The notes below the pieces were generated by a model that was given only the letters and a program-made list of their open reading frames with translations, had not been told where the DNA came from and searched no databases. Positions 29,662 to 40,884 of a stretch of DNA of 64,000 bases are shown piece by piece. Position 1 is the stretch's first letter. Each line of letters starts with the position of its first letter. Source of the DNA: Leptospira sp. WS58.C1 (lineage in GTDB: Bacteria; Spirochaetota; Leptospiria; Leptospirales; Leptospiraceae); assembly GCF_040833995.1 (NCBI RefSeq), contig NZ_CP162137.1:1701001-1765000 (forward strand), given 5' to 3'. Position numbers and translations under genes: made by a program.

Positions 29662-29706
29662 AGGAAAAGTCTTTCGTAGGAAACCCAGTTTGGCAAGAAA
29701 AAGGTT

Positions 29707-30456
29707 TTAAAAAGAGCTGAGTGCCGCGCGGATAAAGCTTGTGACCGGTGCCTGTTCGCGTGTATCTTCCAAACCTTCTCTTAGTTCTCGCAGAACGATC
29801 TGTGCATCCGTCAGAACGGTATTTACATTGGTATGAAGATCGTCACGATTGATCAGTCTTCCCAAAGTCCCATCTCCACTATTGATCTTTGTGGTGATAT
29901 CGGCTACGTTGGAGAAAGTTTTTCGGATATCTCCTCTATTCTCGGCGATTAGTTCGGAAAGAGATACGAGCGGATCTTGTAATACTCTCCCTTTTAAGGA
30001 GGCCCCTGCCGTTTTATAATCCACAACTTGGAAGGTCCTCGGTGCTCCTTTGCTTTCTTCCGCGGATTCGGAAGTTCCAGGATCTATGGAAATCACTCGG
30101 CCTGAAAGTAAACTTTCGTTACGTATTGCAATATCATAATTTTCATATATACGGACCGGTTCTTTCAGAAGAATTGTGACTTCTACTCTAGTGGCGACTC
30201 CCACTTCTCCCGCAGGAAGAACGGCTCCACTTTCGTCTATCTGGATCAGTCTAATGTTAGAAACGTATCCGAACGGAACACCTTGTACAGTGACCTTGTT
30301 TCCTACCTTGATCCCCTCCGAGTTTTTGAAATTGATTTTTAGGAATTCTCCCCGTTTTTGAATGGGTCCACCTTCCGTCATTACGGTAAAATAACCTACT
30401 ATGACTAAGGCGACCGAGAAGATAGCACCTACTAAAAGATAACGGATTGATTTCAT
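29707..30456 (-). CDS. mlaD: MlaD-like MCE-domain substrate-binding protein
   Basis: Periplasmic lipid-carrier component of an Mla-type ABC system. One N-terminal membrane anchor (residues 7-26) is followed by an MCE domain (residues 38-125) with [16 protein letters not shown]. The C-terminal part is helical. In other bacteria these rings move phospholipids between membranes. It is last in the operon 32081-mlaE-mlaF-mlaD, 70 bases after mlaF. Confidence 0.87.
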   Translation of the reverse strand: MKSIRYLLVGAIFSVALVIVGYFTVMTEGGPIQKRGEFLKINFKNSEGIKVGNKVTVQGVPFGYVSNIRLIQIDESGAVLPAGEVGVATRVEVTILLKEPVRIYENYDIAIRNESLLSGRVISIDPGTSESAEESKGAPRTFQVVDYKTAGASLKGRVLQDPLVSLSELIAENRGDIRKTFSNVADITTKINSGDGTLGRLINRDDLHTNVNTVLTDAQIVLRELREGLEDTREQAPVTSFIRAALSSF

Positions 30457-30526
30457 TTAGGATCCAGAACTCTTACCATATTTATATCGGACTTTTTATC
30501 CAGAATATTCTCTTTGGACCTAGGTT

Positions 30527-31294
30527 TCAATTCTTAGTTTCCAGGATCATTGGGCCCTTTGTGTGTCCATGAATAAACTGACGGATGAATTCGTTCGGAG
30601 AATTCTGCACTTCTTGTGGAGTTCCGGTAAATAAAACCTGGCCCCCGTAAAAAAATGAAATGCGGTCGGCTATCATATACGCACTGGACATATCATGGGT
30701 AACCACGACCTGAGCGGCGCCTGTTTCTTTTTTGATACGGATAATCAATTCGTTGATCACGTTTGACATAACGGGGTCTAGACCGGATGTGGGTTCATCA
30801 TATAGAATGATCGCCGGATTAGAAGCGATCGCTCTAGCAAGTCCCGCTCTTTTTTTCATTCCGCCGGAGATATCGTTCGGAAAATTGTCCTTTGCGACGG
30901 TCATATCCACTAACCTGAGTTTTTCGGCGACAATACGTTGGATCTCCTCTTCGGGATATAATTTGTGTTCTCGTAAGGGGAGTGCAACATTATCGAAAAC
31001 GGTCATCCAGTTGATGAGTGCCCCCGATTGGAATAAAACCCCCATTTTAGAACGTAATTTTTCTCTTTCTGGTAAGGTAGCTCCAGAAATATTTTCGCCG
31101 AAGATCCTACATTCCCCTGCGTCCGGTTCCAAAAGACCTGTGATATGTTTTAAGGTGACGGATTTTCCTGTTCCGGACGGTCCGAGTACTACCATGGTCT
31201 CTCCTTTTTTTACCTGGAGATTCATTCCTTTTAAGATCTTTCTCTGCCCGAAAGCTTTGTGCAGATTTATAATTTCTATTGCGTATTCTTCCAT
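30527..31294 (-). CDS. mlaF: MlaF-like ABC transporter ATPase
   Basis: Energy-supplying ATPase of the MCE transporter. Walker A G-P-S-G-T-G-K-S near residue 39, signature I-S-G-G-M-K-K-R near residue 143 (the M-K-K variant is typical of MlaF), Walker B I-I-L-Y-D-E-P near residue 163 and H-loop V-V-T-H-D. The length of 255 residues is normal. One base separates it from mlaE. Confidence 0.93.
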   Translation of the reverse strand: MEEYAIEIINLHKAFGQRKILKGMNLQVKKGETMVVLGPSGTGKSVTLKHITGLLEPDAGECRIFGENISGATLPEREKLRSKMGVLFQSGALINWMTVFDNVALPLREHKLYPEEEIQRIVAEKLRLVDMTVAKDNFPNDISGGMKKRAGLARAIASNPAIILYDEPTSGLDPVMSNVINELIIRIKKETGAAQVVVTHDMSSAYMIADRISFFYGGQVLFTGTPQEVQNSPNEFIRQFIHGHTKGPMILETKN

Positions 31295-31295
31295 T

Positions 31296-32075
31296 TTATT
31301 CCCTGTAGAAGATCGCCGTGATCACATAACCGAAAAAGATCACCATTAAAAAAGACGTCACCACTGATTCTCTTGTGGCTCTACCGACACCGATTGCTCC
31401 GCCGCTCGTTCTTAAACCGTGAGAACAGGAAATGGAGGAAATGATCAGGCCGAAAACATATCCTTTGAATAAGCCCGTATATAGATCTTTGAGACCGGGG
31501 ATAGAAGTGATCCTTTCGTTCACATCTTGGAAATAGACGATATATTCTATCCCTAATTGAAAATGCCCGACTAACGCTCCGCCTAAAATTCCCAAAATAC
31601 TGGAATACACGCAGAGAACCGGAACCATTAAAGAAAAACCTAATACTCTTGGAAAAACCAGAAATCGTATAGGGTCAATAGACATCACTTCAAGAGCGTC
31701 GATTTCCTCGGAAACTTTCATTGTACCTATCTCCGCGGCAATGGCGGAACCGATGGAAGCGGCCAAGATAAGCGCCGTCATAAATGGGGACATTTCGCGA
31801 GTAAGGGTAATCGTGAGAAGAAGTCCGATCTGTCCCTCTGCTCCGAAATCTTTCAGACCCAATCCTGTGTTTAAAGTGAGAAGCATTCCGGTAAAAACTG
31901 CAACCACAGATACCACGAACAAACTCCCGACGCCCGCAATAAACATTTGGTCTAAAATTTCTTTCCGCTTTTCAATCGTGAATCTTAGATTTAAAAAAGT
32001 TTCCGCGATCAAAACGATCGTATAACCTGCCGCGTAAAGAGTATCATTTGCTTTTTCTTTAAAGGATCCCAACAT
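31296..32075 (-). CDS. mlaE: MlaE-like ABC transporter permease
   Basis: Membrane permease of the MCE lipid transporter, 259 residues, with five or six hydrophobic helices and the conserved central segment [18 protein letters not shown] near residue 120, which contacts MlaF. Lies 5 bases after the gene at 32081. Confidence 0.93.
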   Translation of the reverse strand: MLGSFKEKANDTLYAAGYTIVLIAETFLNLRFTIEKRKEILDQMFIAGVGSLFVVSVVAVFTGMLLTLNTGLGLKDFGAEGQIGLLLTITLTREMSPFMTALILAASIGSAIAAEIGTMKVSEEIDALEVMSIDPIRFLVFPRVLGFSLMVPVLCVYSSILGILGGALVGHFQLGIEYIVYFQDVNERITSIPGLKDLYTGLFKGYVFGLIISSISCSHGLRTSGGAIGVGRATRESVVTSFLMVIFFGYVITAIFYRE

Positions 32076-32080
32076 TTCGA

Positions 32081-33481
32081 TTAGAGCCTAATCCACCAAA
32101 AAATCTGCACCGTGGTCTTATCCTTACTTCTTTCCAATCCGAATAGACCGTATAAAAATTGATAAGAAGTTTTTTCCGGAGTAGAGCTGTATTCCACGAG
32201 CAAAGGTACGTGAATATGCAGTTCTTCTTCGTTCCATCTCTGGGTATAAAGTCTCATTAAAAAAGAGAGCCTTTTTTCTCCATTGGACAATTTTTGATAT
32301 TCAACGATGGACCAGACCGGATCCCAGATCCTTTCCACAAGTTCCGATTTTATCGGAAATAAAGAAAGAAAATTCCAAGTCAGGTTACCTTCTCTGTCCT
32401 CATGCCATCGGAAGAGAGGCCAGAGTTTATAATAATTTTCTTCTCTTCCCCACTGCACGTATGTTCTGTTGGTTCTCCACCAAAACGGGATAAAATAGGT
32501 TTCGGAAGATTTGAGATGATGACTGTCAGTGCTCAAGCGAAAATAGAACGGAGTAAAAAATCTGGTCTCCTTATACGCAAATCTGTAATAGCCGTAAAAA
32601 GGAAATAAAATTAATTTTCTGTAATCTTCGTCGTCATTATAACCGTATTGAAACAGAAAAAATAGGACATTCAGGTCTTTTTCATGAGTTCTTTTATCGT
32701 ACCCATACGAGAATAAAGATCCTATAATGGGAAACCAAAAAAAAGCCCGAGCTTTCATATTCCCGAATTCCGAATCCTTGGAAAGGTAAAAAGGCCAGAA
32801 CATTTTATAAGTAAAAGGTTCCCTTTTATCCTCGTTGATATTTCCCCATTGGAAAAACGGCCAAAGCACAGAATAACGTTCATATTTTCCCTTGTGGATC
32901 TTGTGAGAATAAAAAGGGAAGATCCTGAGATCATTCCTAACTTCGGAACCTCCCCACATAACGAAGGGCCATAAAATCCCATGAGCGTTATAATTCTTAT
33001 ACTTCCAATTGGAATAAAGAGGGAAGAGTGCAAAATTCAACTCCGAATAACTTGCCTTACCTCTAAGTTTTCCGTATAAGGGAAAAAAACCGAAATAGGA
33101 TTCTCTAGCCGTTTCACCTTTTCCCCATATCAGAAGTGGGGAAAGAGTGTCCTCGTCCCAACCGATATCGTCGTGGTAGGTTTCCGTTCCACTGAAAAAG
33201 AATAAAAAACTCCAAACCCTCCAGTAATCCGTTTTTTCCGAATAGTAGATTGGGAATAAAAAAGTATTATAACGATAATTGGATTTGGTTTCCTTATATG
33301 TAGAGAAGAATGGTCTAAAGATCTGTTCTTCTTCTCCCAATCTTTTTTCGGATTGGTATAAGAACCAAAATTGTTTGTATTCGGACGGAAAAGGAGAAAC
33401 CGGTTTAAAAGGGTATTCCGAAAATAGGCTTTCCGTACAAACTAGGAAGAAAAGGATCAGTATTAGATTCTTATTTATCAT
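32081..33481 (-). CDS. Exported aromatic-rich repeat protein heading the MCE operon
   Basis: I do not recognise a family. It has a signal peptide ([15 protein letters not shown]) and 466 residues very rich in Trp, Phe and Tyr. Short motifs such as F-F-P-L-Y, L-F-P-L-Y, L-W-P-F, F-P-F-Y and F-W-P-F-Y recur at intervals of about 20-40 residues with hydrophilic stretches between, which looks like repeated beta hairpins. Its place as first gene before mlaE-mlaF-mlaD suggests an outer-membrane or periplasmic partner in lipid movement, an inference from context only. Confidence 0.7.
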   Translation of the reverse strand: MINKNLILILFFLVCTESLFSEYPFKPVSPFPSEYKQFWFLYQSEKRLGEEEQIFRPFFSTYKETKSNYRYNTFLFPIYYSEKTDYWRVWSFLFFFSGTETYHDDIGWDEDTLSPLLIWGKGETARESYFGFFPLYGKLRGKASYSELNFALFPLYSNWKYKNYNAHGILWPFVMWGGSEVRNDLRIFPFYSHKIHKGKYERYSVLWPFFQWGNINEDKREPFTYKMFWPFYLSKDSEFGNMKARAFFWFPIIGSLFSYGYDKRTHEKDLNVLFFLFQYGYNDDEDYRKLILFPFYGYYRFAYKETRFFTPFYFRLSTDSHHLKSSETYFIPFWWRTNRTYVQWGREENYYKLWPLFRWHEDREGNLTWNFLSLFPIKSELVERIWDPVWSIVEYQKLSNGEKRLSFLMRLYTQRWNEEELHIHVPLLVEYSSTPEKTSYQFLYGLFGLERSKDKTTVQIFWWIRL

Positions 33482-33520
33482 TCTTCCCGGAAAATCCTAA
33501 AAGCAACAGGGGATAGATCA

Positions 33521-34576
33521 TTGAAAATTGCAGTTTTATTTGGCGGAACTTCCACAGAACACGAAATTTCCCTGCGCACAGGCACTTTCATAAGTAAAAC
33601 TTTGTCTTCCATGGGACATTCGGTCAAACCCATTCTGATTTCCAGAGACGGCAGATGGGTGATCCCTAAAGAATATCGACCTGAGTTCCCGGAAGGAAAT
33701 TCCAAAAATCCGGAAGAGTATTTAAAAGAATTCGAAGAACTTCATTCGACTAACGCCGGAGCGTTCAGCTCTTTGGATTGTGATGTAGTTTTTTTAGGAT
33801 TACATGGAACCAGCGGAGAAGACGGTTCTATGCAAGGTTTTTTAAAAGTTCTCGGCATTCCATTCACCGGTTCCGATGTAAAAGCCTCCGCTTTGGCAAT
33901 GGACAAGATTAGAGCAAACCGATTATTCCAACTTGCAGGAATGTCCGTTGCACCCTTTTGGGAATTGAGAAAAAAAGAATATTCTGAAAATCCGACTTTG
34001 GTCGAAAACTTCGGTTTAGAATATCCGCTTTTTCTAAAACCGGTGGAAGGAGGCTCTAGTTTTCATACATTTAGGATAGAAGGACCCGAAGATCTACGTC
34101 ATAGATTACCGGAATTTTTCGATGCGGAAGAGCACGCGATCTTACAGAAATTCTTAAAAGGAACGGAAGTTTCCTGCGGGGTTTGGGAAAAGAAAGAAGG
34201 TTCCAGAAAAATATTAGAGGCGCTTCCTCCTACGGAGATCATTCCAGGGGGAGAATTTTTCGACGTTGAATCCAAATATAAACCTGGACTTTCTCAAGAA
34301 ATCACTCCGGCTCGTTTACCGGAAAAGGTCATCTCTAAGATCCAGGAAGAGTCCATCCTTGCTCACAAAACACTTGGATGCGAAGGATATTCTAGAACTG
34401 ATTTTATCGTCGTTGGGGAAATACCGTTCGTTCTGGAAACAAACACGTTACCCGGAATGACGGAAACAAGTCTAATTCCTCAACAAGCAAAAGCTGCCGG
34501 AATACCCATCCAGACATTGTATCAATCTTTGATCGACCAGGCCTTGGAAAGAGCCGGGAAGATTCCAGTACGTTAA
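33521..34576 (+). CDS. ddl: D-alanine--D-alanine ligase
   Basis: ATP-grasp enzyme making the D-Ala-D-Ala dipeptide for peptidoglycan. N-terminal G-G-T-S-T-E-H-E-I-S-L; G-L-H-G-T-S-G-E-D-G near residue 94; ATP-grasp K-P-V-E-G-G-S-S near residue 174; C-terminal E-T-N-T-L-P-G-M-T-E-T-S-L-I-P-Q-Q-A. Normal length, 351 residues. The start is likely TTG with weak ribosome signals; it is divergent from the MCE operon by 39 bases. Confidence 0.95.
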   Translation: MKIAVLFGGTSTEHEISLRTGTFISKTLSSMGHSVKPILISRDGRWVIPKEYRPEFPEGNSKNPEEYLKEFEELHSTNAGAFSSLDCDVVFLGLHGTSGEDGSMQGFLKVLGIPFTGSDVKASALAMDKIRANRLFQLAGMSVAPFWELRKKEYSENPTLVENFGLEYPLFLKPVEGGSSFHTFRIEGPEDLRHRLPEFFDAEEHAILQKFLKGTEVSCGVWEKKEGSRKILEALPPTEIIPGGEFFDVESKYKPGLSQEITPARLPEKVISKIQEESILAHKTLGCEGYSRTDFIVVGEIPFVLETNTLPGMTETSLIPQQAKAAGIPIQTLYQSLIDQALERAGKIPVR

Positions 34577-34588
34577 TAAAGATAAGAG

Positions 34589-34808
34589 GTTCGCACGGAG
34601 GCCACTGAGTTCACGGAGTAATTATATTTGTTGGAATTCCAATATGCGACTTTCATTGTCTTGTAGGAACTCCTACATTTCCACTCTCTGCCTGAAAAAA
34701 AACCTTTGCGTCTTCGCGTCTCTGCGTGAAAAAAACTCTCTGTGTTCTCCGTGCCCTCTGTGCGAGAAAATCTCAGTATTCTCCGTGTTCTCTGCGTGAA
34801 AAAATCTT
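34589..34808. repeat. Direct repeat, left copy, flanking the toxin-antitoxin cassette
   Basis: The first 90 bases (34589-34678) match 35381-35470 with 7 mismatches by my count. They include TTGGAATTCCAA and GTAGG-AACT-CCTAC hairpins. The remainder consists of degenerate tandem units of the type TCTCCGTG...TCTCTGCGTG-AAAAA, partly shared with the right copy. Confidence 0.85.
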
Positions 34809-34821
34809 TTAGATTTCTGAC

Positions 34822-34850
34822 TTGATTTTAGATTCACTTCAGTGTATTAA
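34822..34850 (+). promoter_or_regulatory. Promoter of the toxin-antitoxin cassette
   Basis: TTGATT, 17-base spacer, TATTAA. The spacer holds CACT-TC-AGTG, a short inverted repeat that could be the operator. Predicted start is about 5 bases before the antitoxin ATG. Confidence 0.55.
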
Positions 34851-34861
34851 TAATTAAGACA

Positions 34862-35089
34862 ATGAATATTCTTCCTAAAATAACCATAGGCGAGATTCAA
34901 AATATGCAAATCGAAGAGCAGTTGGATGCTCTTTCCAGTATTTGGGACCAGATTGCTTTAAAAAATCCTGCTATTGAAGTCTCTCAAGACGACAAGCAAT
35001 TATTGGACGAAAGATTTGCAAATGAACAAAATTCAACCGGAACATCTTGGACAGAGCTTAAAAAACGGATACTAAATTCTAAAAAGTGA
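34862..35089 (+). CDS. Addiction-module antitoxin (PF09720-type)
   Basis: A 75-residue acidic protein with the layout of the putative addiction module component family: a helix with E-E-Q-L-D-A-L-S-S-I-W-D-Q-I, a central L-L-D-E-R-F-A, and a short C-terminal T-S-W-T-E-L-K-K-R-I. It should neutralise the adjacent RelE/ParE-type toxin. A second ATG at 34904 gives a 61-residue form nearer the family's length. The stop overlaps the toxin's GTG start. Confidence 0.85.
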   Translation: MNILPKITIGEIQNMQIEEQLDALSSIWDQIALKNPAIEVSQDDKQLLDERFANEQNSTGTSWTELKKRILNSKK

Positions 35090-35400
35090 CAAGTTTAGAA
35101 GTCAGAATTAAGCCTAGCGCCCAAGAAGATATTCTTCATTCAGTAAATTATTATAATAGTAAAAAAGAAAATTTAGGTTTCGAACTTATTTTAGAAATCG
35201 ATTCTTCCTTAGAACGGATCAAGTATTTTCCAGAAATTGCTCCGGTTGTTTATAAAGATTTTAGACAGATATTGACGCGTCGATTTCCATTTCGGATCTT
35301 TTATAAGATTTCAGAAAACTATATTGATGTTTATGCCGTTTTACACCAAAGCAGGGAGTTTAGAAGGTTACTTGAGTTAAGTTCGCACGGAGGCCACTGA
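35086..35400 (+). CDS. RelE/ParE-family toxin
   Basis: A 104-residue toxin starting with GTG that overlaps the antitoxin stop. V-R-I-K-P-S-A-Q-E-D-I-L-H-S-V-N-Y-Y, then L-G-F-E-L-I-L-E-I-D and R-R-F-P-F-R-I-F-Y-K-I follow the RelE/ParE fold; the C-terminal V-L-H-Q-S-R-E-F-R-R resembles the ParE end. RelE cuts mRNA on ribosomes while ParE inhibits gyrase; I cannot say which applies. The last codons and the stop lie inside the right-hand direct repeat, so the tail was provided by the repeat. Confidence 0.87.
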   Translation: MTSLEVRIKPSAQEDILHSVNYYNSKKENLGFELILEIDSSLERIKYFPEIAPVVYKDFRQILTRRFPFRIFYKISENYIDVYAVLHQSREFRRLLELSSHGGH

Positions 35401-35550
35401 GTTCACGAAGTAATTATATTTGTTGGAATTCCAACTTGCGACTTTCATTGCGGTGTAGGAACTCCAACATACCTCTGAGGCTTTGTGACTCTGTGTGGGA
35501 AAATCTCAGTGTTCTCAGTATTCTCCGTGAGCTCTGTGCGAAAAAAAAAC
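35381..35550. repeat. Direct repeat, right copy, flanking the toxin-antitoxin cassette
   Basis: Matches the left copy at 34589 over its first 90 bases, then carries the degenerate CTCTGTG/TCTCCGTG units. It supplies the toxin stop codon (35398-35400) and ends at the metW stop. GTTGGAATTCCAAC inside is a perfect 14-base palindrome. Confidence 0.85.
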
Positions 35551-36161
35551 TATCTAATCTGAAACAAAGCCAGCTTCGCAAAAAAGTTCGGACTGAATTT
35601 TACCTGTTTTAGATCGGTGAAGAATGCTCTATCCTCTACGGTAAAACCTCGAATATCGCAGAACTCCTGAAAATCCAGAACGGAAAGAAAATGTAAGTTA
35701 GGAGTATTGAACCAACGATAGGGAAGAAGATCCGTGACCGGAGTTTTCCCTTGGAAAAGGATCCGAAAACGAACTTCCCAATAACCGAAATTCGGGAACA
35801 CAATAATAACACGTTTACCGATCCTCAAACATTCCTTGATGATATCGCCCGGATGTCTAGTCTCTTGGATTGTCTGGTTTAAGATCACATAATCAAAACG
35901 TTTGTCTTCATGGTGACTTAAGCCCTCGTCAATATCCCCATGGTGAACGTACACACCTTTGCGGATACATTCTACGATTGCATCTTCGTCCTTCTCTATC
36001 CCTTGGCCTCGGATCCCTTTTTGTTTTAAAAGATACAGAAGGTCCCCGTTCCCGCAACCAAGGTCCAAAACTCTGGAACCTGGTGAGATCGTATCCAGAA
36101 TATAAGCGAAGTCCGGTCTTTCTCTTAGAGTAGTGCTACTTAAGATTTTGGAATCTATCAT
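35550..36161 (-). CDS. metW: Methionine biosynthesis protein MetW
   Basis: SAM-dependent methyltransferase-fold protein of 203 residues that accompanies MetX in many bacteria. Motif I is [10 protein letters not shown] near residue 32; [11 protein letters not shown] near residue 88 and [12 protein letters not shown] near residue 115 are typical. Its start overlaps the metX stop by 4 bases. In other organisms it supports homoserine O-acylation with MetX. Confidence 0.92.
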   Translation of the reverse strand: MIDSKILSSTTLRERPDFAYILDTISPGSRVLDLGCGNGDLLYLLKQKGIRGQGIEKDEDAIVECIRKGVYVHHGDIDEGLSHHEDKRFDYVILNQTIQETRHPGDIIKECLRIGKRVIIVFPNFGYWEVRFRILFQGKTPVTDLLPYRWFNTPNLHFLSVLDFQEFCDIRGFTVEDRAFFTDLKQVKFSPNFFAKLALFQIR

Positions 36162-37267
36162 TCGTTCACCGGCATGTTTAAAAAACCTCGGATCACATCC
36201 TCTTGTCTTTGGTTGGGAAGAAGAAAACTATCATGACCTTCGTTCGTGGTTAGTTCCACATAAAAAACTCTTTTATCGGAAGCTTCTAAACTTTTAACGA
36301 TCTCTCTGGATTGAGATGGAGGGTAGAGCCAATCCGAACTATAAGAGACCACTAAAAATCTACATTGAGCCGGGCTTAATGCCTTAGTAAGTTCTTGGCC
36401 TTTCCCCAGACTGAAATGATCTAGGGCTTTGGTCACATAGATATAAGAATTCGCGTCAAAACGATCTACAAAACTTTCTCCCTGATAGATGAGATAACTT
36501 CCCACTGCAAAGTCCGAGTTTAATAGGTTTCCTCTTGGCGGGTTCCTACCGAATTTCTCTCTCATCTTATGGTCGGAAAGGTAAGTGATATGGCCCATCA
36601 TTCTCGCTAAAGCAAGACCCTTTCTGGGAGTCGCATTCTCATCATACAATCCGTTATTCCAATTCGGATCGGAAAGGATTGCTTGTCTTCCGACTTCATT
36701 AAAAGCGATTTGCATCGCTGAATGTTCCGGAGCAGAAGCTAAAATAATACAGTTCTCTAAAACATCCGGATACGATATGCTCCACTGTAAAGCCTGCATT
36801 CCGCCCATCGAGCCGCCTGCCACACAGAGTAATCTTTGTATCCCGAAAGATTCCACTAAAAGTTTTTGGGCAGCCACCATATCTTTGATGGAAACGAAAG
36901 GAAAACTGGAACCGTAAGGTTTACCGCTGATAGGATTGATACTCATAGGTCCGGAAGAACCCTTACATCCGCCGATCACATTGGAAGATATTACAAAATA
37001 TTGATTTGTATCAAATGCTTTGCCTGGACCTATATACTCATCCCACCATCCGGGACGTTTTTCTCCCTCGGAATGAAAACCTGCCGCATGAGCGTCTCCT
37101 GAAAGAGCGTGGCAGATCAGGATCGCATTATCTTTATTCGGAGAAAGTGTTCCGTAAGTTTCATAAGCAACTACGGTAGGGGAAAGAACTGATCCGTTGT
37201 CCAGACGTAGATCACCCAACACTGCGGTTTTAGGTTCTACTATGCCGACGGATTGTTTTGATCCCAT
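36158..37267 (-). CDS. metX: Homoserine O-acetyltransferase
   Basis: Acyl-CoA-dependent activation of homoserine at the start of methionine synthesis. Alpha/beta-hydrolase fold: nucleophile elbow [10 protein letters not shown] near residue 148, catalytic Asp in the S-S-D-W-L-Y region, and His in E-G-H-D-S-F-L near residue 345. The 369 residues fit MetX. Acetyl versus succinyl preference cannot be read with certainty. It lies between metY (118 bases upstream, with a hairpin) and metW. Confidence 0.93.
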   Translation of the reverse strand: MGSKQSVGIVEPKTAVLGDLRLDNGSVLSPTVVAYETYGTLSPNKDNAILICHALSGDAHAAGFHSEGEKRPGWWDEYIGPGKAFDTNQYFVISSNVIGGCKGSSGPMSINPISGKPYGSSFPFVSIKDMVAAQKLLVESFGIQRLLCVAGGSMGGMQALQWSISYPDVLENCIILASAPEHSAMQIAFNEVGRQAILSDPNWNNGLYDENATPRKGLALARMMGHITYLSDHKMREKFGRNPPRGNLLNSDFAVGSYLIYQGESFVDRFDANSYIYVTKALDHFSLGKGQELTKALSPAQCRFLVVSYSSDWLYPPSQSREIVKSLEASDKRVFYVELTTNEGHDSFLLPNQRQEDVIRGFLNMPVNE

Positions 37268-37288
37268 GATTTACGTTCCAAATAACTA

Positions 37289-37350
37289 AGCCACTTTCCT
37301 TTTTCAGACGATCCTAAGCAAGCTTAGGAAACTAAAAAGAGAAAGTGGCT
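37289..37350 (-). promoter_or_regulatory. Two-tier stem-loop between metY and metX
   Basis: AGCCACTTTC (37289-37298) pairs with GAAAGTGGCT (37341-37350), extended by T/A tracts; an inner TCCTAAGC/GCTTAGGA stem (37312-37329) caps it. On the minus strand no T-run follows before metX, so it is not a classical terminator; it may process or attenuate the metY-metX message. Confidence 0.5.
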
Positions 37351-37384
37351 GATTTTTAGACGATTTTTTAGACGGAGTCGGAAG

Positions 37385-38888
<1,504 letters not shown>

Positions 38889-39024
38889 TGTTTTATTGGT
38901 TTTTCAACGGAAGGTTCTGATAGAATCGGATAGTCATTTAGATTCCACGTAGACGATACGATACTAGTGGTACTATTTTTTGGATGAATTGAAATACAAT
39001 CCGCGGAGAAATTCCGGCTTAAAT

Positions 39025-40701
39025 ATGAAATTAAACTTTTTGAATTTGTGTAAAAGATCTCTTATACTTCCGGGGATTTTACTTTTTTCTTTTTATCTTC
39101 TTCCTAGCGAAGAACTTCAGGCCCAACTCTGGATGCCACCTGGAAGACAGTTTATGCAACCTCCTGATCCATTCACATTCGATGCAGGGGTAAATAAGTT
39201 TAATAACGACTATTATCTGTATTTTGCTCCAACCTTAAATTTGAATTTTGGGGGAGAATTCGGACTCTCTCTTACTGCTCCAATGAACTTTCTTGCTTAC
39301 GACCAGGATCCGAAAGATCCAACCTTAAAGGTGGGGAGCATTCGCAAGATAGATTACGACCAAAAAAGCGATTATCTTAGGTTGATTAATAATATTTGGT
39401 ACGGGACTTACGGACTTTATAAACCCGGGGAGACAACTTTCTCTTTTTATGCCGGAAAACTTTTCGATGGATATATAGGTCACGGAACCATAGTGAACCG
39501 TTATGTGAATAACCAAAGGATAGACATTTACAATGTAGGTCTGATGGCGGATTTTAATAACGATTACGGAGGAGTACAGGTATTTACAAATTCCGTTTAT
39601 ACTCACGAGATTGGTGCCGCAAGAGGGTATGTTCGTCCATTTGCAATTGCATTTAAATTATTCGATCTGTTCACCGGAAGATCTCAGTTATTCGGAATGT
39701 TACAACTTGGACAAGGAAACGTAGCGGACGAAGCCGGAAGAAAAAAGGTCTACGAAGAAGCCGGAGTGGACCCGGAAGATAGAGAGAAATATAGGGCATT
39801 GGTTGAAGACCAAAAGACTCATCAGATGAGAGAAGAAATGATCCCGATCGAGAAAAAGCCGGAATCTCGTAAGGAAAAATTAAAAGAATTCTTTAATCAG
39901 GACAATTTTGCAAATAGATTCTCGATCGGATACACAACCGCATTCGACACTAAGGCTCCTACCCAGCTTTCATTCGATACAACGGGACGTTTACGATTGG
40001 ATTCAAATAATAACCCGTTAGTAGAGCAATCGGAAAGATTGATCATCCAGGGTATGGATGCAGAATACAAACTCATCAGTACCAAATATGTGGAGATCAC
40101 TCCTTACTATGATGTGAACACCATCAAACTTTTAAATTCCAAGGGAACTCACACCGGAGCAATCTTCCGTTTCGGCGGAAAAGACATCTACGCTAAGATC
40201 AAACCGGAATACAGGAATATGGATGCGAATTATATTCCTATGTATTTCGATAGCTTTTACGAGTTGGAAAGATACCAATCTAATGTGAACTCCCAACTTC
40301 CTCTGACCAAATTGGAAGCTGCCAAACTTATGGATCCGGATGCCGCAAAGCTGAAAGGTTATTTCACTTCCGTTGTATTCAGTTTTTATAGAATTTCCTT
40401 GGAAGCAAACTATGAGAATTATTCGGGCCCGAATAACTCCAGGATCTTCTTAGGGTTGTATTTCCCGATCGGTTCCTTATTTATGATCTCCGGATATTAT
40501 ACGCGTAAGAATTTCGATCAGAATAAAGATGCATTCAAGGTGGATGATAATTCCGTCGGAGCGATAGAAGCCGCTTTGAATTTAGGGTTTATTTCCATCC
40601 GAGTGCAAGATATCCGCAGATGGGTGTATGATAGCACCTCGAATAGTTTTGTAGCACAAGACGAACAAAAGATATTGTTTTCTAACTCTTTGTCCTTCTA
40701 A
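39025..40701 (+). CDS. Predicted outer-membrane beta-barrel protein
   Basis: An exported protein of about 558 residues. I start at ATG 39025, which gives a good signal peptide (M-K-L-N-F-L-N-L-C-K-R-S-L-I-L-P, then a hydrophobic core and a cleavage site near L-Q-A); a TTG at 38980 would add 15 residues before it. The mature chain alternates aromatic and polar residues in strand-like segments (F-S-F-Y-A-G-K-L-F-D-G-Y, Y-V-E-I-T-P-Y-Y-D-V), and the last residue is Phe (S-N-S-L-S-F), the usual barrel-insertion signal. A charged helical insert lies near residues 225-290. Family unknown. Confidence 0.72.
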   Translation: MKLNFLNLCKRSLILPGILLFSFYLLPSEELQAQLWMPPGRQFMQPPDPFTFDAGVNKFNNDYYLYFAPTLNLNFGGEFGLSLTAPMNFLAYDQDPKDPTLKVGSIRKIDYDQKSDYLRLINNIWYGTYGLYKPGETTFSFYAGKLFDGYIGHGTIVNRYVNNQRIDIYNVGLMADFNNDYGGVQVFTNSVYTHEIGAARGYVRPFAIAFKLFDLFTGRSQLFGMLQLGQGNVADEAGRKKVYEEAGVDPEDREKYRALVEDQKTHQMREEMIPIEKKPESRKEKLKEFFNQDNFANRFSIGYTTAFDTKAPTQLSFDTTGRLRLDSNNNPLVEQSERLIIQGMDAEYKLISTKYVEITPYYDVNTIKLLNSKGTHTGAIFRFGGKDIYAKIKPEYRNMDANYIPMYFDSFYELERYQSNVNSQLPLTKLEAAKLMDPDAAKLKGYFTSVVFSFYRISLEANYENYSGPNNSRIFLGLYFPIGSLFMISGYYTRKNFDQNKDAFKVDDNSVGAIEAALNLGFISIRVQDIRRWVYDSTSNSFVAQDEQKILFSNSLSF

Positions 40702-40702
40702 A

Positions 40703-40884
40703 AAGAACCGCTCTCTATCTTAATGATCTTTATATAATATTTTATTGTAATGAAGAGTCTTTACCTGAGAGCGAAGCCAGGATGGTGAAGCCCCCTGGAG
40801 GTTTGCACAGGACGTGCAAGCGAAGAGGTAGGTAAAGACTCTTTATTACAGGCTATTTAGAAAAAAATTGAGATAGCGGTTCTT
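40703..40884 (+). ncRNA. Folded intergenic element with GGA-loop hairpins (candidate regulatory RNA or repeat)
   Basis: It fills the gap between convergent genes. Outer arms AAGAACCGCT (40703-40712) and AGCGGTTCTT (40875-40884) are perfect. A second, 20-22-bp stem pairs GTAATGAAGAGTCTTTACCT (40747-40766) with 40830-40849, with one G-T pair. Inside are GCC-AGGAT-GGT (40776-40786), a weak CC-TGGA-GG, and TTGCAC-AGGAC-GTGCAA (40803-40819). No T-run follows either arm, so it is not an ordinary terminator. GCCAGGATGG is shared with the element at 13493-13625. Confidence 0.5.

Noticed and set aside
30732..31349. 205-codon plus-strand frame over mlaF
   Set aside because: Mirror of the ABC ATPase gene with no ribosome site or family.
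34680..34808. Degenerate short tandem units considered as a CRISPR array
   Set aside because: Units vary in length and sequence, there are no equal-length unique spacers, and no cas gene is present.
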